The notes under the pieces: generated by a model
The model's database searches: none
What the model was told of the DNA's origin: nothing
The model's input: only the letters and a program-made list of their open reading frames with translations
Source: Laguncularia racemosa
Taxonomy: Eukaryota > Streptophyta > Magnoliopsida > Myrtales > Combretaceae
Reading direction: 5' to 3'
Length of the DNA stretch: 64,000 nucleotides
Assembly: GCA_037954665.1 (NCBI GenBank)
Contig: JBBMOL010000198.1
Coordinates: 434,001 to 498,000, forward strand
In this document: piece after piece, positions 22,121 to 34,322 of the stretch
How positions within the stretch are numbered: the stretch's first letter is position 1
How the letters are laid out: every line of letters begins with the position of its first letter
Translations under genes and position numbers: made by a program

Positions 22121-23605
22121 TGATGCCTTACCTCATTTCCACACATTCCACATTAATTAAAACAATTAACTCCCTTGATGAAGTGAAAACAATACATACT
22201 AACTTATTAGGCTTGCAATTTATAAAAATAGTTAAATCAGCGGCAAAACAACAAGTGTACCAATTAATTAGTAGTGCAAGTCTAATAAACTAAGGTCGTA
22301 TTTTTCATGAGAAAACAAAAAGGGGGAAGAAAAAGGAAAACAAAGTACCAAACTATAATGATACTAAACTAAACCAAGCAACTGATAATAGAGTTGTCAA
22401 GCATTAATTCAAAACTGAATTTAAAGAAAACTAACAATGCAACTAAGTGTGGATATCAGTAAGTTCATAACTATTATGGTTAGATCCTTTATGGGGATTC
22501 TATTTCATTTCTTGAAAATTGTTATTATTATGCTTTAAGGATATTTATGTCATTGTAACCATGGATTTTAACCATATTCACAAGGCTCATAACCTACTCT
22601 CATGTGGTGGGTCCTATAATGTAAAGGAGAATTGTACTACCAATTTCTCATTTACATTTTTCAAGTAATTAATTAGATCCTATCACTACCTAGTTAATCT
22701 AGCTAGAACTGAAATCCAATTCTAACCACTTAAAGCTCTATGTGAGTACTATAACTATGGTATCCTAATATCCAAATCTAATATTCCAAAAATTAGGAGT
22801 CCTAGCTTCTATTCAAGGTCTTTGCACCTTATTACATTAGTTGAACCCTATGAGATAACGAAGGGTAATGCCCAATTGTAGAGAGCCATGGTTCTCCTCA
22901 TGATAATGGATTGCTCTACACAAGTTATACCTATTTTTCCATAGAACCAGTTAAAATTTCATGTTTATACATGAAACAATATCATTAATTCAACAACAAC
23001 ATCAATACTATTCACTTTCACACAACCCCAAAACTACAATTTAAGCACTAATACTCATATTCATGGAAGATAAAGCATTTAACACATTACACATGAACAT
23101 AAGCAATGAAATAACATTAAACATAATTAAAAGTGAGTTTAAGAGGAAACCTATGTTCCATTGGAACTAACATTGATGAACTCAAAGTAAAATATCCAAA
23201 TTCCATCACATCCAATGCTTAAATCCTCCCCAAAGCCTTAAAAATGCTAAAATCTACTAGAAATCTAAGTTACAACTAACATAAGAGAAGAAAATTACAT
23301 TAAAATGTAAAATATATGCTAAAAACTACCTTAAAAGTGAAGGAAAGTACATAGAATGTCGTTCCTACAAGTCTCTAAAACCCTATCCTCCGTTTGGTCT
23401 ATTTGCAAATGAAGAAACCAGTGTTTTTATATTAGGTAGCTAGCAGTCGAGCAGTAGCAACCCCTATCGTGCAACCGCTAGACACATGTCGCATTTTGGC
23501 TCCTTCACCTCTGTAAACAATGCATTTTCGGAGATAAACCATAACAACTACCACCCGGATGGTAGTGGCGTTCGATTCCGTGCACTTTTTGCACCTTCAG
23601 CGCAG
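22121..23605 (-). repeat. LTR-like block (Athila-type?) within the Tat-like RT
   Basis: About 1.48 kb, TGATGCCTTACC...ACGCCACA. The + strand layout parallels the LTR of the Athila-like element: an AAGGTCGTATTT word near 22292 (compare AAGGTCGTATCC near 30640), a long AT-rich middle, and a leader-like end near 23380. I find no clear TSD (AAACT against TGGGC), and about 75 host RT codons are missing here. Insertion with deletion, or a rearranged solo LTR, is likely. Confidence 0.55.
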
Positions 23606-24400
23606 CTAGACGCCACATGGGCTACCAGTCAGCTTCTAATAGCTTTTGCACTTCTTCTTCGATTGCAACGGGTCATATAGTGATGGTGTCATGCTTCTCC
23701 TGCTTAACGGCTTTTGTTGTCAAACCAATGTTAAGCCAATACGTGATCACATCTAGTGGGAATCCTAGCATGTCGGTAGGAAGCCATGCAAAGATGTTGG
23801 CGTTGGAATGGATGAACTCCTTTAGATGTTGCTTCAGCTCGAGTAGTGAGGAACTGACCTAAGTAACACGGTCAGGGTTGTCCCCCAGTTTTACAATTTC
23901 TATGGCATCAGTAGGTTCTCCTCTACTGGTTAGTCGATTTTCTGTGGCCGTTTCTATGGCAAGACTTTTTTCTGCGACAAAGCTCATAGGTAACAAGAAT
24001 GACCCATCTGCTGGTCCCCTTTGATTACACGTTAGAAATTTTGCCTTCAAGTGCCTAGTAGATGAAACTATACCAAGCAAGTTTTGAGACGGTCATCCCA
24101 AGATAGTGTTGTAAGGGGACCATTGGTTAACCACAAGAAACTTGACCGGTACTTCTGTAGTTTAGCTATCATCACTGAGCTCTAAAGGGAGCGTGACAAG
24201 GCCAGCAACCTTTATAAGCTGATTGTTGAAACCATAATGGTTGTAGCCGTGAAGCTTAAGTTTAGTTCGCAGGACCTGCATCTGATTGAATGCTTTTTTT
24301 AATGCGATGTCTATAGAGCTTCCATTAGTGACCAAGACTTCATGTATTTCATAGTCAACAATCTGGCCCTTTTGCTATAGAGGCTAAGGATCTATTGAAA
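23606..24400 (-). pseudogene. Protease and RT N-terminus of the Tat-like element
   Basis: On the minus strand from about 24375: VLVTNGSSIDIALKKAFNQM, then GYNHYGFNNQLI, LVTLPLELSDDS, VKFLVVNQWSPYNTILG, and VSSTRHLKAKFLTC. This is the Tat-type aspartic protease (usually VDGGSS.DIL...F..LG and AYN.ILGRP), with the active-site Asp now Asn. It continues to LKQHLKEFIHSNANIFAW and LGFPLDVITYWLNI and EEEVQKLLEADW, the start of RT. Stops are scattered. Spacing and order are normal for gypsy pol. Confidence 0.8.
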
Positions 24401-26011
24401 GTGTCCGAACCTGGCATGGGTCTTATGCTGAGAAACATGTCGCTCATCGGCAGCAAGTCCTCACACTATGGTACAAATCATCTTATGAGTCGGGTGTTGC
24501 TCCATGTTCAAGGGTTCAACACGTTGGTTGTTTCCAGCAACCGCACTGGTTTTTCTTCTCACCTTCGGCGATGTATTCTTTCTTTCAAGTAGCCCCACCA
24601 AACTAGGTCGTCAAGGGCATTCTTTAATTAGAGACAATCGTTTGTATCATGCCTCCTTTCCAAATGGAAAGTGCAGTATTTGTCAATATCTTTCATTAAC
24701 GATCTTCCTCGCTTCTTTTCGAGTCAAGGGAGGTTCCACTATTCCAAACTTCCATCAACACTTCCCTTGAGGTTTGTTGAACAAAGTATGTCGCTCGAAC
24801 GAATGGGTTGCTTATTCAGTGAGCTATAGCTATCTACTTGTCAAGTCTGCTGTCTCTAAGGCAAAGGCCATGCCTATCCCTAACAAGTGGCTTGTCTCAT
24901 GGTGACGTACTGTTGGGTCTAGGGGTTGGGTCTACGGGTCAAGCTGCAATTGTGGCATCCTCCGAGTTAATATCCTTGGACACCTTCTCCTGAAACTATT
25001 AGAACCTCTAGGGGCAGTTTTTCATAATGGATAGGAAGAAAGGGGATCGATAGTTAACCCCTTAGATTACAGCATTTAGAGTGATGCTCATATCAAGGTT
25101 GAGAATCTTGATCATTGCTTTCATAAACCGCACTATATATAAACTTGAGGTTTCGGTTGGACCTTACCTAACAAGGTTGAGTGAGGAACTATGCTTCTCT
25201 AGGTACTTGTTTGTGGTAAGGTGCTGGTGGAAGGCTTTACCAAGCTCTTTGAAGCTAGGTATACTATTAGGCTTCAAACCCTGATACCACAGTTAAGTAG
25301 CATTCTTAAGGTTACTTGTGAAGGCTTTGCAAGAGTGACTGAGAGATTGAACAAGCTCATCTATGAGTTGCAATAGCTAAGGTGGACATTTGGATCAATG
25401 GTGCCATTCTAAAACTCTAGTTATAATATCTTAATGTCATGAGGTAGAGTCTGTTCTCATATTTCTTTGGTGAAGGGGAACTAGTCTAGACTGAACAAGT
25501 CTTAAGGGTCATTATGCTTACTTTCCTTGATCTCTGCATGTTGCTTGATGAGATTTTCATTTTCCTTGATGGGTTTACTTCCTAACACCCTATGAGAGTG
25601 TGCCTCAAAAGGCTTGACCACTCTTTTTGCCTATGTATACCCTTGAGAGGGGGAGTTTAGGGTTTAAGCAAGGGAGTGATCCCTCCTAGGTGGAGATTGT
25701 GAGCTCTAACTATGAGAGAGCAATTCATGGTCCCTAACCTCTTCTCCATCATTAGGTTCCTCCTACACATTTTGCTTCTAACAAAATTGTTGGATCTCAT
25801 TGATGAGGTTATCATTGTCTACCTAGAGTACATTCAAGAGTTGTTCCAATTAGCTGAACTACTTCAAGAGTTGCATGTAATTTGTAAGATGGGGTAATGG
25901 CTAGTTCATTTTGAAGGGACCAAGAGTTTGAGGTTAGGGGCTAGTTCGTATACTTTGAGGCATTATGTATAAGAGTGTGTGGGGTATTAGGTACCACGAT
26001 AGGTGCTAAAA
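24401..26011 (-). pseudogene. gag and leader of the Tat-like element
   Basis: The clearest gag segment on the minus strand is NKYLEKHSSSLNLVR, then GPTETSSLYIVRFMKAMIK and ILNLDMS (about 25225-25090). This fits the Tat gag pattern of a basic stretch, R(Q)xP.E.L..Y..RF, then NLD. A later segment has PFVRATYFVQQTSREVLM. Stops and shifts are frequent and I see no zinc knuckle. From about 25450 to 26011 no domain can be named; this part includes the leader. Confidence 0.6.
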
Positions 26012-26546
26012 TGTTGACATGCAATCCTCATACCCTATTCACCCAGTTTAACTCTCTTGTGGTTATTAGCCTTTTAGGGGTATTAGGCATGTAAAATGAA
26101 TACATGTAAGCTAATGAAGGGTGCATGAGGAAACTCTAGCATTACTAGTTTGATGCTTAAGTCAATAAGGTAGAGGGGTATAGTGAGATCACCATGACAA
26201 CATTCAATGAAAAAAAAGGCGTAGATGTGTTCAACCTTCACCTACTTGTCTAGGAGGGAATCTTTAGGTTAGATAGGATTCTAGGGGATAGGCATTTGAT
26301 TAACCTTTGCCCATGCCCCTAAGCCAATAGGCATTAAGCATCCTTAGATGTATTTGACATTTAGCAAGCTCCTTAAGCATTAGCACTAATCATAGCTCTT
26401 CAACTATCCAGTTAGGATGTGACTCCTTTAGTGGCTTACCTACTTTATGCTAGAAAGATGAATGTAAGCCAAATTAAGAGCTTTAAGACCAAGGTGAAGT
26501 GGGCATTTCAATGGGCTAAGAGCCCAATTGTAATTGACTACCAACA
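26012..26546 (-). repeat. 5' LTR of the Tat-like element
   Basis: 535 bp, partner of 18809-19342, with many substitutions between the two. Ends ACCAACA directly before TTATG. Confidence 0.85.
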
Positions 26547-26551
26547 TTATG

Positions 26552-28022
26552 TAAATTAATAGCGTGGTCATTAACACTAACCTTAATATTCTAATTTTTT
26601 AGGTTTCTTATTGTATTCATTCAAGGCATTGGATATCCTTAGTTATTAGTTTTGCTTGGATTTAGCTATGGATAATTAAAAAACAAATCTCTGTAATCAA
26701 ATCACTCAATTGTGAATAGGATTAATTCAATTGAGAGCTAAAAAGCTAATCTCTATTGACATGAAACGAAACTTACTGTCCATTTCTATTGTATACATCA
26801 CCCAATGCTAATTTTAAATTGTGCTTCTTCAAAGGTTTAAACAAGTATATGTTATACTCTCCCACTTTAATAATAAAAACTAAATCTTGTAACAAATATT
26901 TACCTTCTAGTTTCACAAACATGGAGCCTAAAAATCCATCTCAAAGTCATTTCACTTAAATCATAAAGCTAAAGCTCTTACTAACATTTTAATAAGTGGA
27001 AAGCAAACAATGACGATTGTTTAAGGGTTTTTCCAAGTTTTCCTAACATTTCTATTTACTCTATCATATATATGAATATTCCATGCCAAATGCCAAGCTT
27101 AAGCTCCTTAATTATAAACTTCAATGAGAAAGTATCAAAATTGTCAATAATCAATGTTAACCAAATAAATAAGAAGTTTTAAGTTAGAAACCCCAAAAGA
27201 AACTTGATAAAACCAAACCTTAACAATATGATGTTATGTAAAATAATCTTATATTAATGTTGAATTAGAATTTGTATGATAAAATTCAGTCATAAAATGA
27301 CTACAAAACCTTAGAGATGCAATTATAGGCAAATTTAAGAAAAGGGCTAAACTTTTAGTCTTATGGCTATCACTTACAAAATGTGACTTTATAACTTTGA
27401 AAATTTGATAAGTTGATATTAAGTGGAAAAAATGATAGCACATTTTTACCATACCCTAAAACAAAGGGATATGAACAGTCTGCCACATATTCATACCATA
27501 GTGTAAGTACGCTAAGGCATAAAATAGCTAAACATCTACAAATCAATAACATGTACAAAATCTCAAATTAATAATCTATTGGTCCTCAATCTTTAATATT
27601 AGATAACTCCAAACTGTAATACAAAAGAGAAACTAAATAAAATATAACTAAAAATAACAACCTTAGCAAAATCTTTGCTCTCCATGCACTAGAGACATAC
27701 ACATTCCCAAAACTTAAGACTATGATCATTATATGCGAACTCCTCTGAATATCATAATAATTCCCCCCTAAAATGGGTGAGCAAAATGACTAGCACATAG
27801 TCATACAAGCACATGCAAATGAACAAGAAAATGCAAATCACATACAAAATCTTAATCTAATGCAATAACCACAAATTATTATCTTTTATATTACTTATTC
27901 AAGCAGTACAGCTTCAAGTCTTTCTCAACTAACCTAAAACTTAGAGTAAGTCATGACGCTAGATTTTACACAAGTTGAAACTGAAACCAATCCAAAAACT
28001 AATAGTCACTTCATCCTCAAGG
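26552..28022. other. AT-rich gene-free stretch
   Basis: No ORF with a recognisable domain, no LTR pair and no RNA gene seen. Confidence 0.5.
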
Positions 28023-28027
28023 TAATG

Positions 28028-29068
28028 TGATGTGCCTAAACACACTTAAAAGCACATCCAAAAGACTTAAGAAAAACTATCTCAAGTCAAGGTAAAATCG
28101 GATAAAAAAATGGCACTTTTCAAATGAACCTTAATGATGAAATGATGAAATTCAAACAACCAATGATATAATTAGAATACCTCAATGAAAATGCCTTCTA
28201 ACAACACTCTAATTTCATATAATCCATGCAAATGAAGCCTCAATTTGACAAAAGAAAACCGTAACAAAACAATCCCTTTTCTAATAATGAAGAACACGTT
28301 ATCAAAGAAATCCTCAAAGATGAATTGGATCAATTTGATAATTCCTTCAAATAATCACAAGAATTCGTGAATAACAACAAGTATATCTGACCAAGAAATA
28401 TCTCAATTCAACCCTAGATATAACACACTAGAGAAGAAAAGAAATCATAACAAAATGAAATTGATATAACTCACAATTTCAAGATGTTGCACTCACCACA
28501 ATTTCAACTCTTGGGATTAAAATTGATAAGAGTTTGGAACCAAGGTATGAACCCTAATTCTCACGTGAAAAGAGGTGTATATTCTGCAAAATGATTAGCT
28601 CTCAAACCCTCTCTTAAGAAAGTATTTATACTTGCTACTCCTAGGGTTAAAAAGTGCTCAAAATTACAAGTTTGCCACTTTTAAGGTGGCTAACCCTAAA
28701 TGAAAATTACAAGGATATAAAAGTGTCCCAAAACCAAATACAACCAAAAATAGTTCATAAAATGAAAAATACATAAAAGAAATGCTCTTCAATATGCCGG
28801 TCTTCTATAGGATCCATCGGCCCAGCTCATCGCGGTTCAGGTCGGTCCATGGATAACCCACAAGCTGAGTTTGAGTGAGTTTGTCCATTGCCCTGTAAAG
28901 CATGATAAGTATTCCTATTGGAATATAAAATACATGAATAAGATAAAAGAGGTTAGTAAACGAATAATTCTAGGGTCGATTTGCTCAAAATAGGTCCTCA
29001 TCGCCAAGATTCAAAATCCTTCAGTTCTTGCCCTAATGATAGGTCTTGTCGGATTTTTATTCCTATCA
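28028..29068 (-). repeat. G2: solo LTR
   Basis: 1041 bp, TGATGTGCCTAAAC...TTCCTATCA, flanked by perfect TAATG (28023-28027, 29069-29073). Its right half closely matches the LTRs of the 33422-37279 element (CGGTTCAGGTCGGTCCAT, AATGATAGGTCTTGTCGG). A TATA-like TATTTATACTTGC lies at 28622-28635 in minus sense. Confidence 0.9.
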
Positions 29069-29073
29069 TAATG

Positions 29074-29385
29074 TTGAGAGCCAAAAACATATTAGTCCAC
29101 TCACAAATGGATATAGAGGCATCCTATTCCAACTATATGACCCACTCGTGGCTTCATCCTAATACATTGATTCAATACGCAACCTCGCTTAGGTTAGTAA
29201 GCTTCTAACATGAAAATCAACACTTAATTGACTTCCAATATGAAATAACACAATGGCTAGACAAAGTCTACCAATCAATAGGTATGTTGATCTAAATTGT
29301 CAATATTTACTCATATCTCTTTGAGCCTTTCCTAAGCGCAAACAGCACACAACCACTTTTCATTAGATTAATCTATTTATTGATG
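29074..29385. other. Spacer between two solo LTRs
   Basis: About 310 bp with no feature I can name. Confidence 0.5.
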
Positions 29386-29390
29386 TGCTC

Positions 29391-30560
29391 AAAAACCAAG
29401 ATTAAGCACATGCAAAACCAATTTGAAAGACAATCAAATAATGTCAATCAAACTAGTTCAACAATTGCACAATTCCTCAATATTTATGAACCAATTCTTA
29501 AACAATGGCGTGATCAATCTTAATTCTAAGTATGATGATGCTTTGATACCAAATATGATGTGCCTAAAACCATGATTAAGCACATGCAATTGGAGCAATT
29601 TATAAACCCTAATTCACTTGTTTAATTTCGGTTCAACTCTACTAGGTTTAGCATGAACCCTCATGGAAATGCAATGAAATCCGAATGCTCCAAATTGAGA
29701 ATAACAATTCCACAATGGTAAATTCCTCCAAAATAAAAATGATCACAAATAAATCCTCGTGAATTACACACAAAACAGCAAGAACCAATTCTGTGATCCA
29801 CTTTCCCAACAAAGTGATCCACTGTTCAAAATGATGCTAAATTGAAGGTTAAAACTCAAAGGCTAAAACTAATCAATTGAAGCAATAAGAATTTGATTAC
29901 AAATGCAATCAAAATTCGGTCAATACACTTCCAATTCAACCCTAGATACTACTCACTAGAGAAGAAAGGAAATTGCAACAAGGTAAATTTGATACAAATT
30001 AGACTTGGAGCAACTCGCCACAACCTCAAATTGGGATTTGAAATTGATAAGAGCAATTTGAATTAGGAAAAACCAAACCCTCACACGTAAAAGTGTTGTT
30101 CTTTTTTGAAAATTTTGGCTCTCCCCTAAACCTTACTTAAGCAAGTATTTATACTTGCTCCCTTTAGGGTTAAAAAGTTCACAAAATTACAACTATTCCA
30201 CTTTTGGGGTGGCTAGTCCTAAAAGACAATTACAAGCAAATAGAAGTATCCCAAAAGAAATATTACAACATAAATTGTCTAAGGAACAATTACAAATTCA
30301 AAAATAATTAGAATCCTTAAAGAGCCAATGCATCGAGGTGATGTCAATCATAGCGGGTCATTGGATGAGAATCTGATGATGTCCTTTTGCGATCAACAAA
30401 TGAAAGTCATTTGGCATCCCATGATGAAATATTATTGTATCTATAAGATTATTACTAAAATATTTATTAGATAAAAGAAATAAGGGTAAATATGATTGAT
30501 TTGGATCATCATCCAAATCGAGTTCTATAACCATCTAAGTTGCTGGAAAAATTCCCATAA
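29391..30560 (-). repeat. G3: solo LTR with captured PBS, abutting the Athila-like element
   Basis: Related to G1 and G2. Left flank TTTAT (29386-29390); the right end ATTCCCATAA is followed by TTTAT (30561-30565). The expected terminal CA appears as AA. In LTR sense it ends twice: at 29556 and, after a PBS copy (29540-29551, TGGTATCAAAGC) and about 150 bp, at 29391. G1 has the same extended end. The part near 30300-30500 diverges from G2. Confidence 0.7.
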
Positions 30561-30565
30561 TTTAT

Positions 30566-32204
30566 TGATGGGTGTTGAATCCAACAAAAATAAAAACCTA
30601 CTCCTAGACAATTATATGATTTGCGTATAGTAGTGAGTAAGGTCGTATCCATAGGGAATGGTTAAATATATTTCTATTCAAAGAGAATAAAGAGGAAAAG
30701 AAAAATGGGGGGTTTTGTTTGTGAATCAAAATAATATTGAAACAAGATAATAAAATCGAATATTGATAAAAGCCTAGCCAAAAGGAATCAAGATAGTTTA
30801 ATTCGAGGAATTGATCATCGATGCAAATGTTTTCTATTCTTATTTCTAGATAAACTGGTTATGGTTATTAACAAGCTCTAATAACCTATCTCTCCTTACT
30901 TCCTCGATAATCAAAACAAGCTCTTAGATTATTTCTCTTATCGATTAGACAACCCTAAACAAGCTCTTAGGATTTAATCTATCAATAGAATTAAAAACAA
31001 GAGAGACCACTAATTCATGCCAGTAGATTATAAGATAACCTATTTAAACAAGATCATACATCTCCATAACATGAATTCGATCATCTATTTTATAATCAAA
31101 TAGTTATTATGTCACCGAGACTAGAACTATCAAACAATTACGGATTTCACGTGCTAGTTGACAATATATTAACTTGCTAATTGAGTAGAAGAGCTCTCAT
31201 TCATACCAATCAACAAAGATAATATTGACAAAACTTCCAGAAGATATATAAATATCTTAAAACAAAGAATAGATTAAAGACAACTCAGTTAGATCTCACA
31301 ATTCGTGAAGAATTAAACTTCAATGATCCTTTGGCTAGAAAATCTGCTTAGCTACACATGCTCATCCTTAAAACGAAAATTAAAAGTAAAAACATGATAA
31401 GTCTTTTGTTTCCGGTTTCCTTGCTCTGCCTCCTTCCTTCCTTCTTTCTCCAAGATGTTGAAAACTCCTCTAGGGTTAGTTCTATTTATATTGTTAAGGG
31501 AATGGCAGATGATCTTTTACTAGCAAGATATGAAAATATCTTTCCTTTTTGATGTAAATCTCGAGAAGTGAATAATCGTCCACCTGGCACGCCCTACAAC
31601 ACGGCCGTGGGTCAAGCCGTGCCTTCCTCTGTGTATAATTCACATATCATCTTTCGTATTCCGTGTGTGCCACGGCTTCCACCACGGCCAGATCCCAAGC
31701 CGTGCCGTCCTCTAGTTGCTGTTCCACAATTTCTCATCCTTGTTTAGTATATGGCACGGCTTCCATCACAGCTTCCACCACGATTTCCACCACAGCTGCC
31801 ACCACGGCTTCTACCACGGCTGTATCACAAGCCGTGTCTCTCTCCTTCTCGTGTAGTGTATAGCACGGCTTGTACCATGGCCATATCTCAAAACCATGCC
31901 TCCTTCTAGATTGATACACAGCCGTGTACTTCAACCGTGTATTTTCCTGTTGATTCAAAACCAAGTACACGGCCGTGTACTTTAACTACACGCCCATGTA
32001 CTTTCCTCCGACGATGTAAATCCTTGTCTTTGATCCAAGTTGTAGATGACTTCTCTAATTTACTTGAGTTAGCACCCTTGATTCCATTTAACCTGATTTA
32101 TCACCATAATAAAATTAAGTACCATTTCCTTATGATTTCTATAAAATCAATAATAAATTAACACAATTCATACTATAAAGATTGAGTATAAAATGTCTCT
32201 ATTA
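30566..32204 (-). repeat. 3' LTR of the Athila-like element
   Basis: 1639 bp. Inner end TTA instead of TCA, a C-to-T change against the other copy. TATAAAT on the minus strand at 31494-31500. CpG-rich CCACGGCTT and ACACGGCCGTGT arrays at 31600-31990. Confidence 0.9.
31600..31990. repeat. CpG-rich CACGGCC/GGCCGTG repeat array in the Athila-like LTR
   Basis: Irregular repeats of CCACCACGGCTT, and palindromes such as ACACGGCCGTGT. The same array lies at 43810-44215 in the other LTR. It gives rise to false ORFs rich in Thr/Ala (+) or Val/Ala/Glu (-). Confidence 0.85.
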
Positions 32205-32222
32205 AATTCCCCCACACTTAAA
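32205..32222 (-). other. Polypurine tract of the Athila-like element
   Basis: The minus strand reads AAGTGTGGGGGAATT directly before the 3' LTR. Confidence 0.85.
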
Positions 32223-33416
32223 CTCTTGCTTGTCCTCAAGCAATTGAATCAAATCAATTGAGAAATCCATCATAGATTATACGAACTTTCTTTTCATCAT
32301 TCCAAGCATCTATTCATTTGTAATTCATGACTTGTAATTTTAATGTCTACTACTTCAACCAAACTGGTTTCATGTGATCAAATTACCATGGACAAAATTT
32401 AATAGCTAATCTAAACAAAACAAACTTTAATCCTCATGTTTAGCAAAAGAATTTTTATTCCAAAAGTAAATACTTAATCCACTAAGGAAAAAGACCCAAT
32501 TAAACTTCATTGGATATTAGCAAGTATATAATCCTTGCAACATAAAATAAAAGCATATGGTATCAACTCTTTCCATAGATTTTCTCCCTTTTTATTATAA
32601 GTCTTGTTTCATTCAATAATGTTTACATTCATTGTCCTTTTGATTTAATCAAGCATCTATTTTGACGGGTTTTTGCCCGCTTCTTTTCATGAACTTTCGC
32701 CTTTTTCACCCTTATCGTTATAGTGAGTTCATTGAGTCGGCACATCCCGAGCTCGTCACTCAAGTGACCGGGTTTTGAGATACCCCTACAGACTCTTCCT
32801 CACTCTAACATTCAAGTTTGAATACTCTTAACTCAATTACTTGAATCATTGGAGTAATGGCTATGCTTGATTTTTTTATTTTTTTTTTGTTTCACAACAA
32901 CTTCAAAGAGTATACAGTTGCTAATATAACCTAGAAGTAAACTTGTTTATTTTTCACTTAGGGACTCGACTTACTCTTAGACTTCCAATTCTAAAGCTAA
33001 ATACAAGGTAAATTTGTTTCTTAAAGATTTCACTACTTAATTTTAACCAAGTATTCTAATCACAGTTGTAGGTGAGTAAAGCATTTGAACAAGTCAATTT
33101 CACATTTTGTAGATGCTTATTACAACAATTAATACAATCTCTAGATTTCATGATAATTTTGAAAAATTTGGCTTAAAATTGCTTAAGGACAAACATTCAA
33201 AGTATGAGTCAATTCTCTATTCTCTATATTTTATTACCCTCTCCCCCACACTTAGCTTGAACAGTGTCCGCACTGTTCCTAATTCAGCACAATTAGAGAG
33301 GAATCAACACAAGGAACATTAGAGAATAAGAGAAAAGGAATACTGGTACTACCCAGGTATGAAGTGTAGAGTAATTGGAGTTCTCCCCTTAAGCACTAGA
33401 GAGTGTCATCTGATGA
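32223..33416 (-). other. Post-pol region of the Athila-like element, no env ORF seen
   Basis: About 1.2 kb between the nested element and the PPT. All six frames are closed or short. At 33241-33254 the minus strand carries a second AAGTGTGGGGGAGA motif, like the PPT at the LTR border but about 1 kb upstream of it. Confidence 0.6.
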
Positions 33417-33421
33417 TATAT

Positions 33422-34322
33422 TGATGTGCCTAAAGGGGGGTCAAGCACAATCAAATAACAAGGGATGAACTTACAATGAAAAACCACGCCACACAAGAAG
33501 GAACAAGCCTTAATTTCCAAAAGAAATCCGAAATTGTGATGAATTACAATATATCAAATGACGATTGCTAGAAGGGAAAACGAAATGGTATTCAAATTCA
33601 ATTCAAAGGTGCTTTCAAATTTCAAAATTAGAACCCTAATTTCATAAGAACAAAAGTACATAAAATAACTAAATCCTTACCAGATATGACTCACTAGTTT
33701 GGAATTAGGATCAACTTGTAATTTGTTGATATAACACACAACAAATCCAAGTCAACTCGCCACAATTTCACTAAGGAAATTGATAAGAGCAAATGCTTAA
33801 AAGAGTCACTCTCTCTCACGGCAAAGGGGGTGTATTTTCTCAAATGTTCAAAAAGCCCCTCAAAAACCCTAATTTGCAAGTATTTATACTTGCACTCTTT
33901 AGGGTTAGAATGACTAAAAAATCACAACTATGCCACTATAGGGTGGCCGATCCTAAAGGTAAAATACAACCAAATAAAATGTCCCATAAAGCTTACAAAA
34001 TAAATGGTTCAAACATAAATTACATAGTAAAGAAAATAATCTTCGGTAGGCTAGCTTCATGATGGAATCTCGGTTCAACTCATCGCCGGTTCAGGTCGGT
34101 CCATAGATAACCCACAAGCTGAGTCTTAGTGAGTTTATCCATCGCCTTGTGAAACCAAATAAGCATACCTGTTGGAATATACAATTCATGAATAAGATAA
34201 AAGAGGTTAGATAATAATTTATTCCGAGGTTGATATGCTTGAAATGGGCCCTCATTGCCAAGATTTGAAATCCTTCAATTTTTGTCCTAATGATAGGTCT
34301 TGTCGGATTTTGATTCCCATCA
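33422..34322 (-). repeat. 3' LTR of the nested pol-less element
   Basis: 901 bp. In LTR sense it starts TGATGGGAATC and continues the Pol tail frame. AGTATTTATACTTGCAC (TATA-like) at 33878-33894. The TCATATCTGGTAAG block is at 33678-33691 (minus). Confidence 0.93.

Larger units (their letters stand above)
18809..26546 (-). mobile_element. Tat-like Ty3/gypsy element lacking integrase, with two inserts
   Basis: Diverged direct LTRs (18809-19342 and 26012-26546) start TGTTGACATGC and end AACA. A perfect TTATG duplication flanks them (18804-18808, 26547-26551). On the minus strand the order is LTR, leader, gag, protease, RT, RNase H, LTR. RNase H ends only about 180 bp before the 3' LTR, so integrase is missing. 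Two blocks interrupt RT: a solo LTR (20105-21614) and an LTR-like block (22121-23605). Next to the 5' LTR, minus-strand TTTTAGCACC may be a decayed PBS of the TTGGCGCC class. The heavy LTR divergence marks an old copy. Confidence 0.85.

Noticed and set aside
23486..23862. Plus-strand ORFs around 23486-23862, 24395-24770 and 25081-25284
   Set aside because: They are shadows of the minus-strand Tat-like gag, protease and RT, or of LTR-like sequence.
31734..31970. Minus-strand ORF rich in Val, Ala and Glu (also 43958-44209)
   Set aside because: It is the translation of the CCACGGCTT repeat in both LTR copies; no start context or domain.
32223..33416. An env-like gene expected after Athila pol
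   Set aside because: I looked for a long ORF with signal peptide or transmembrane segment on the minus strand; none is present in the 1.2 kb left.
33694..33879. Identical 61-codon minus-strand ORFs at 33694-33879 and 36650-36835
   Set aside because: They are the same position in the two LTRs of one element, so identity reflects LTR duplication, not conservation.
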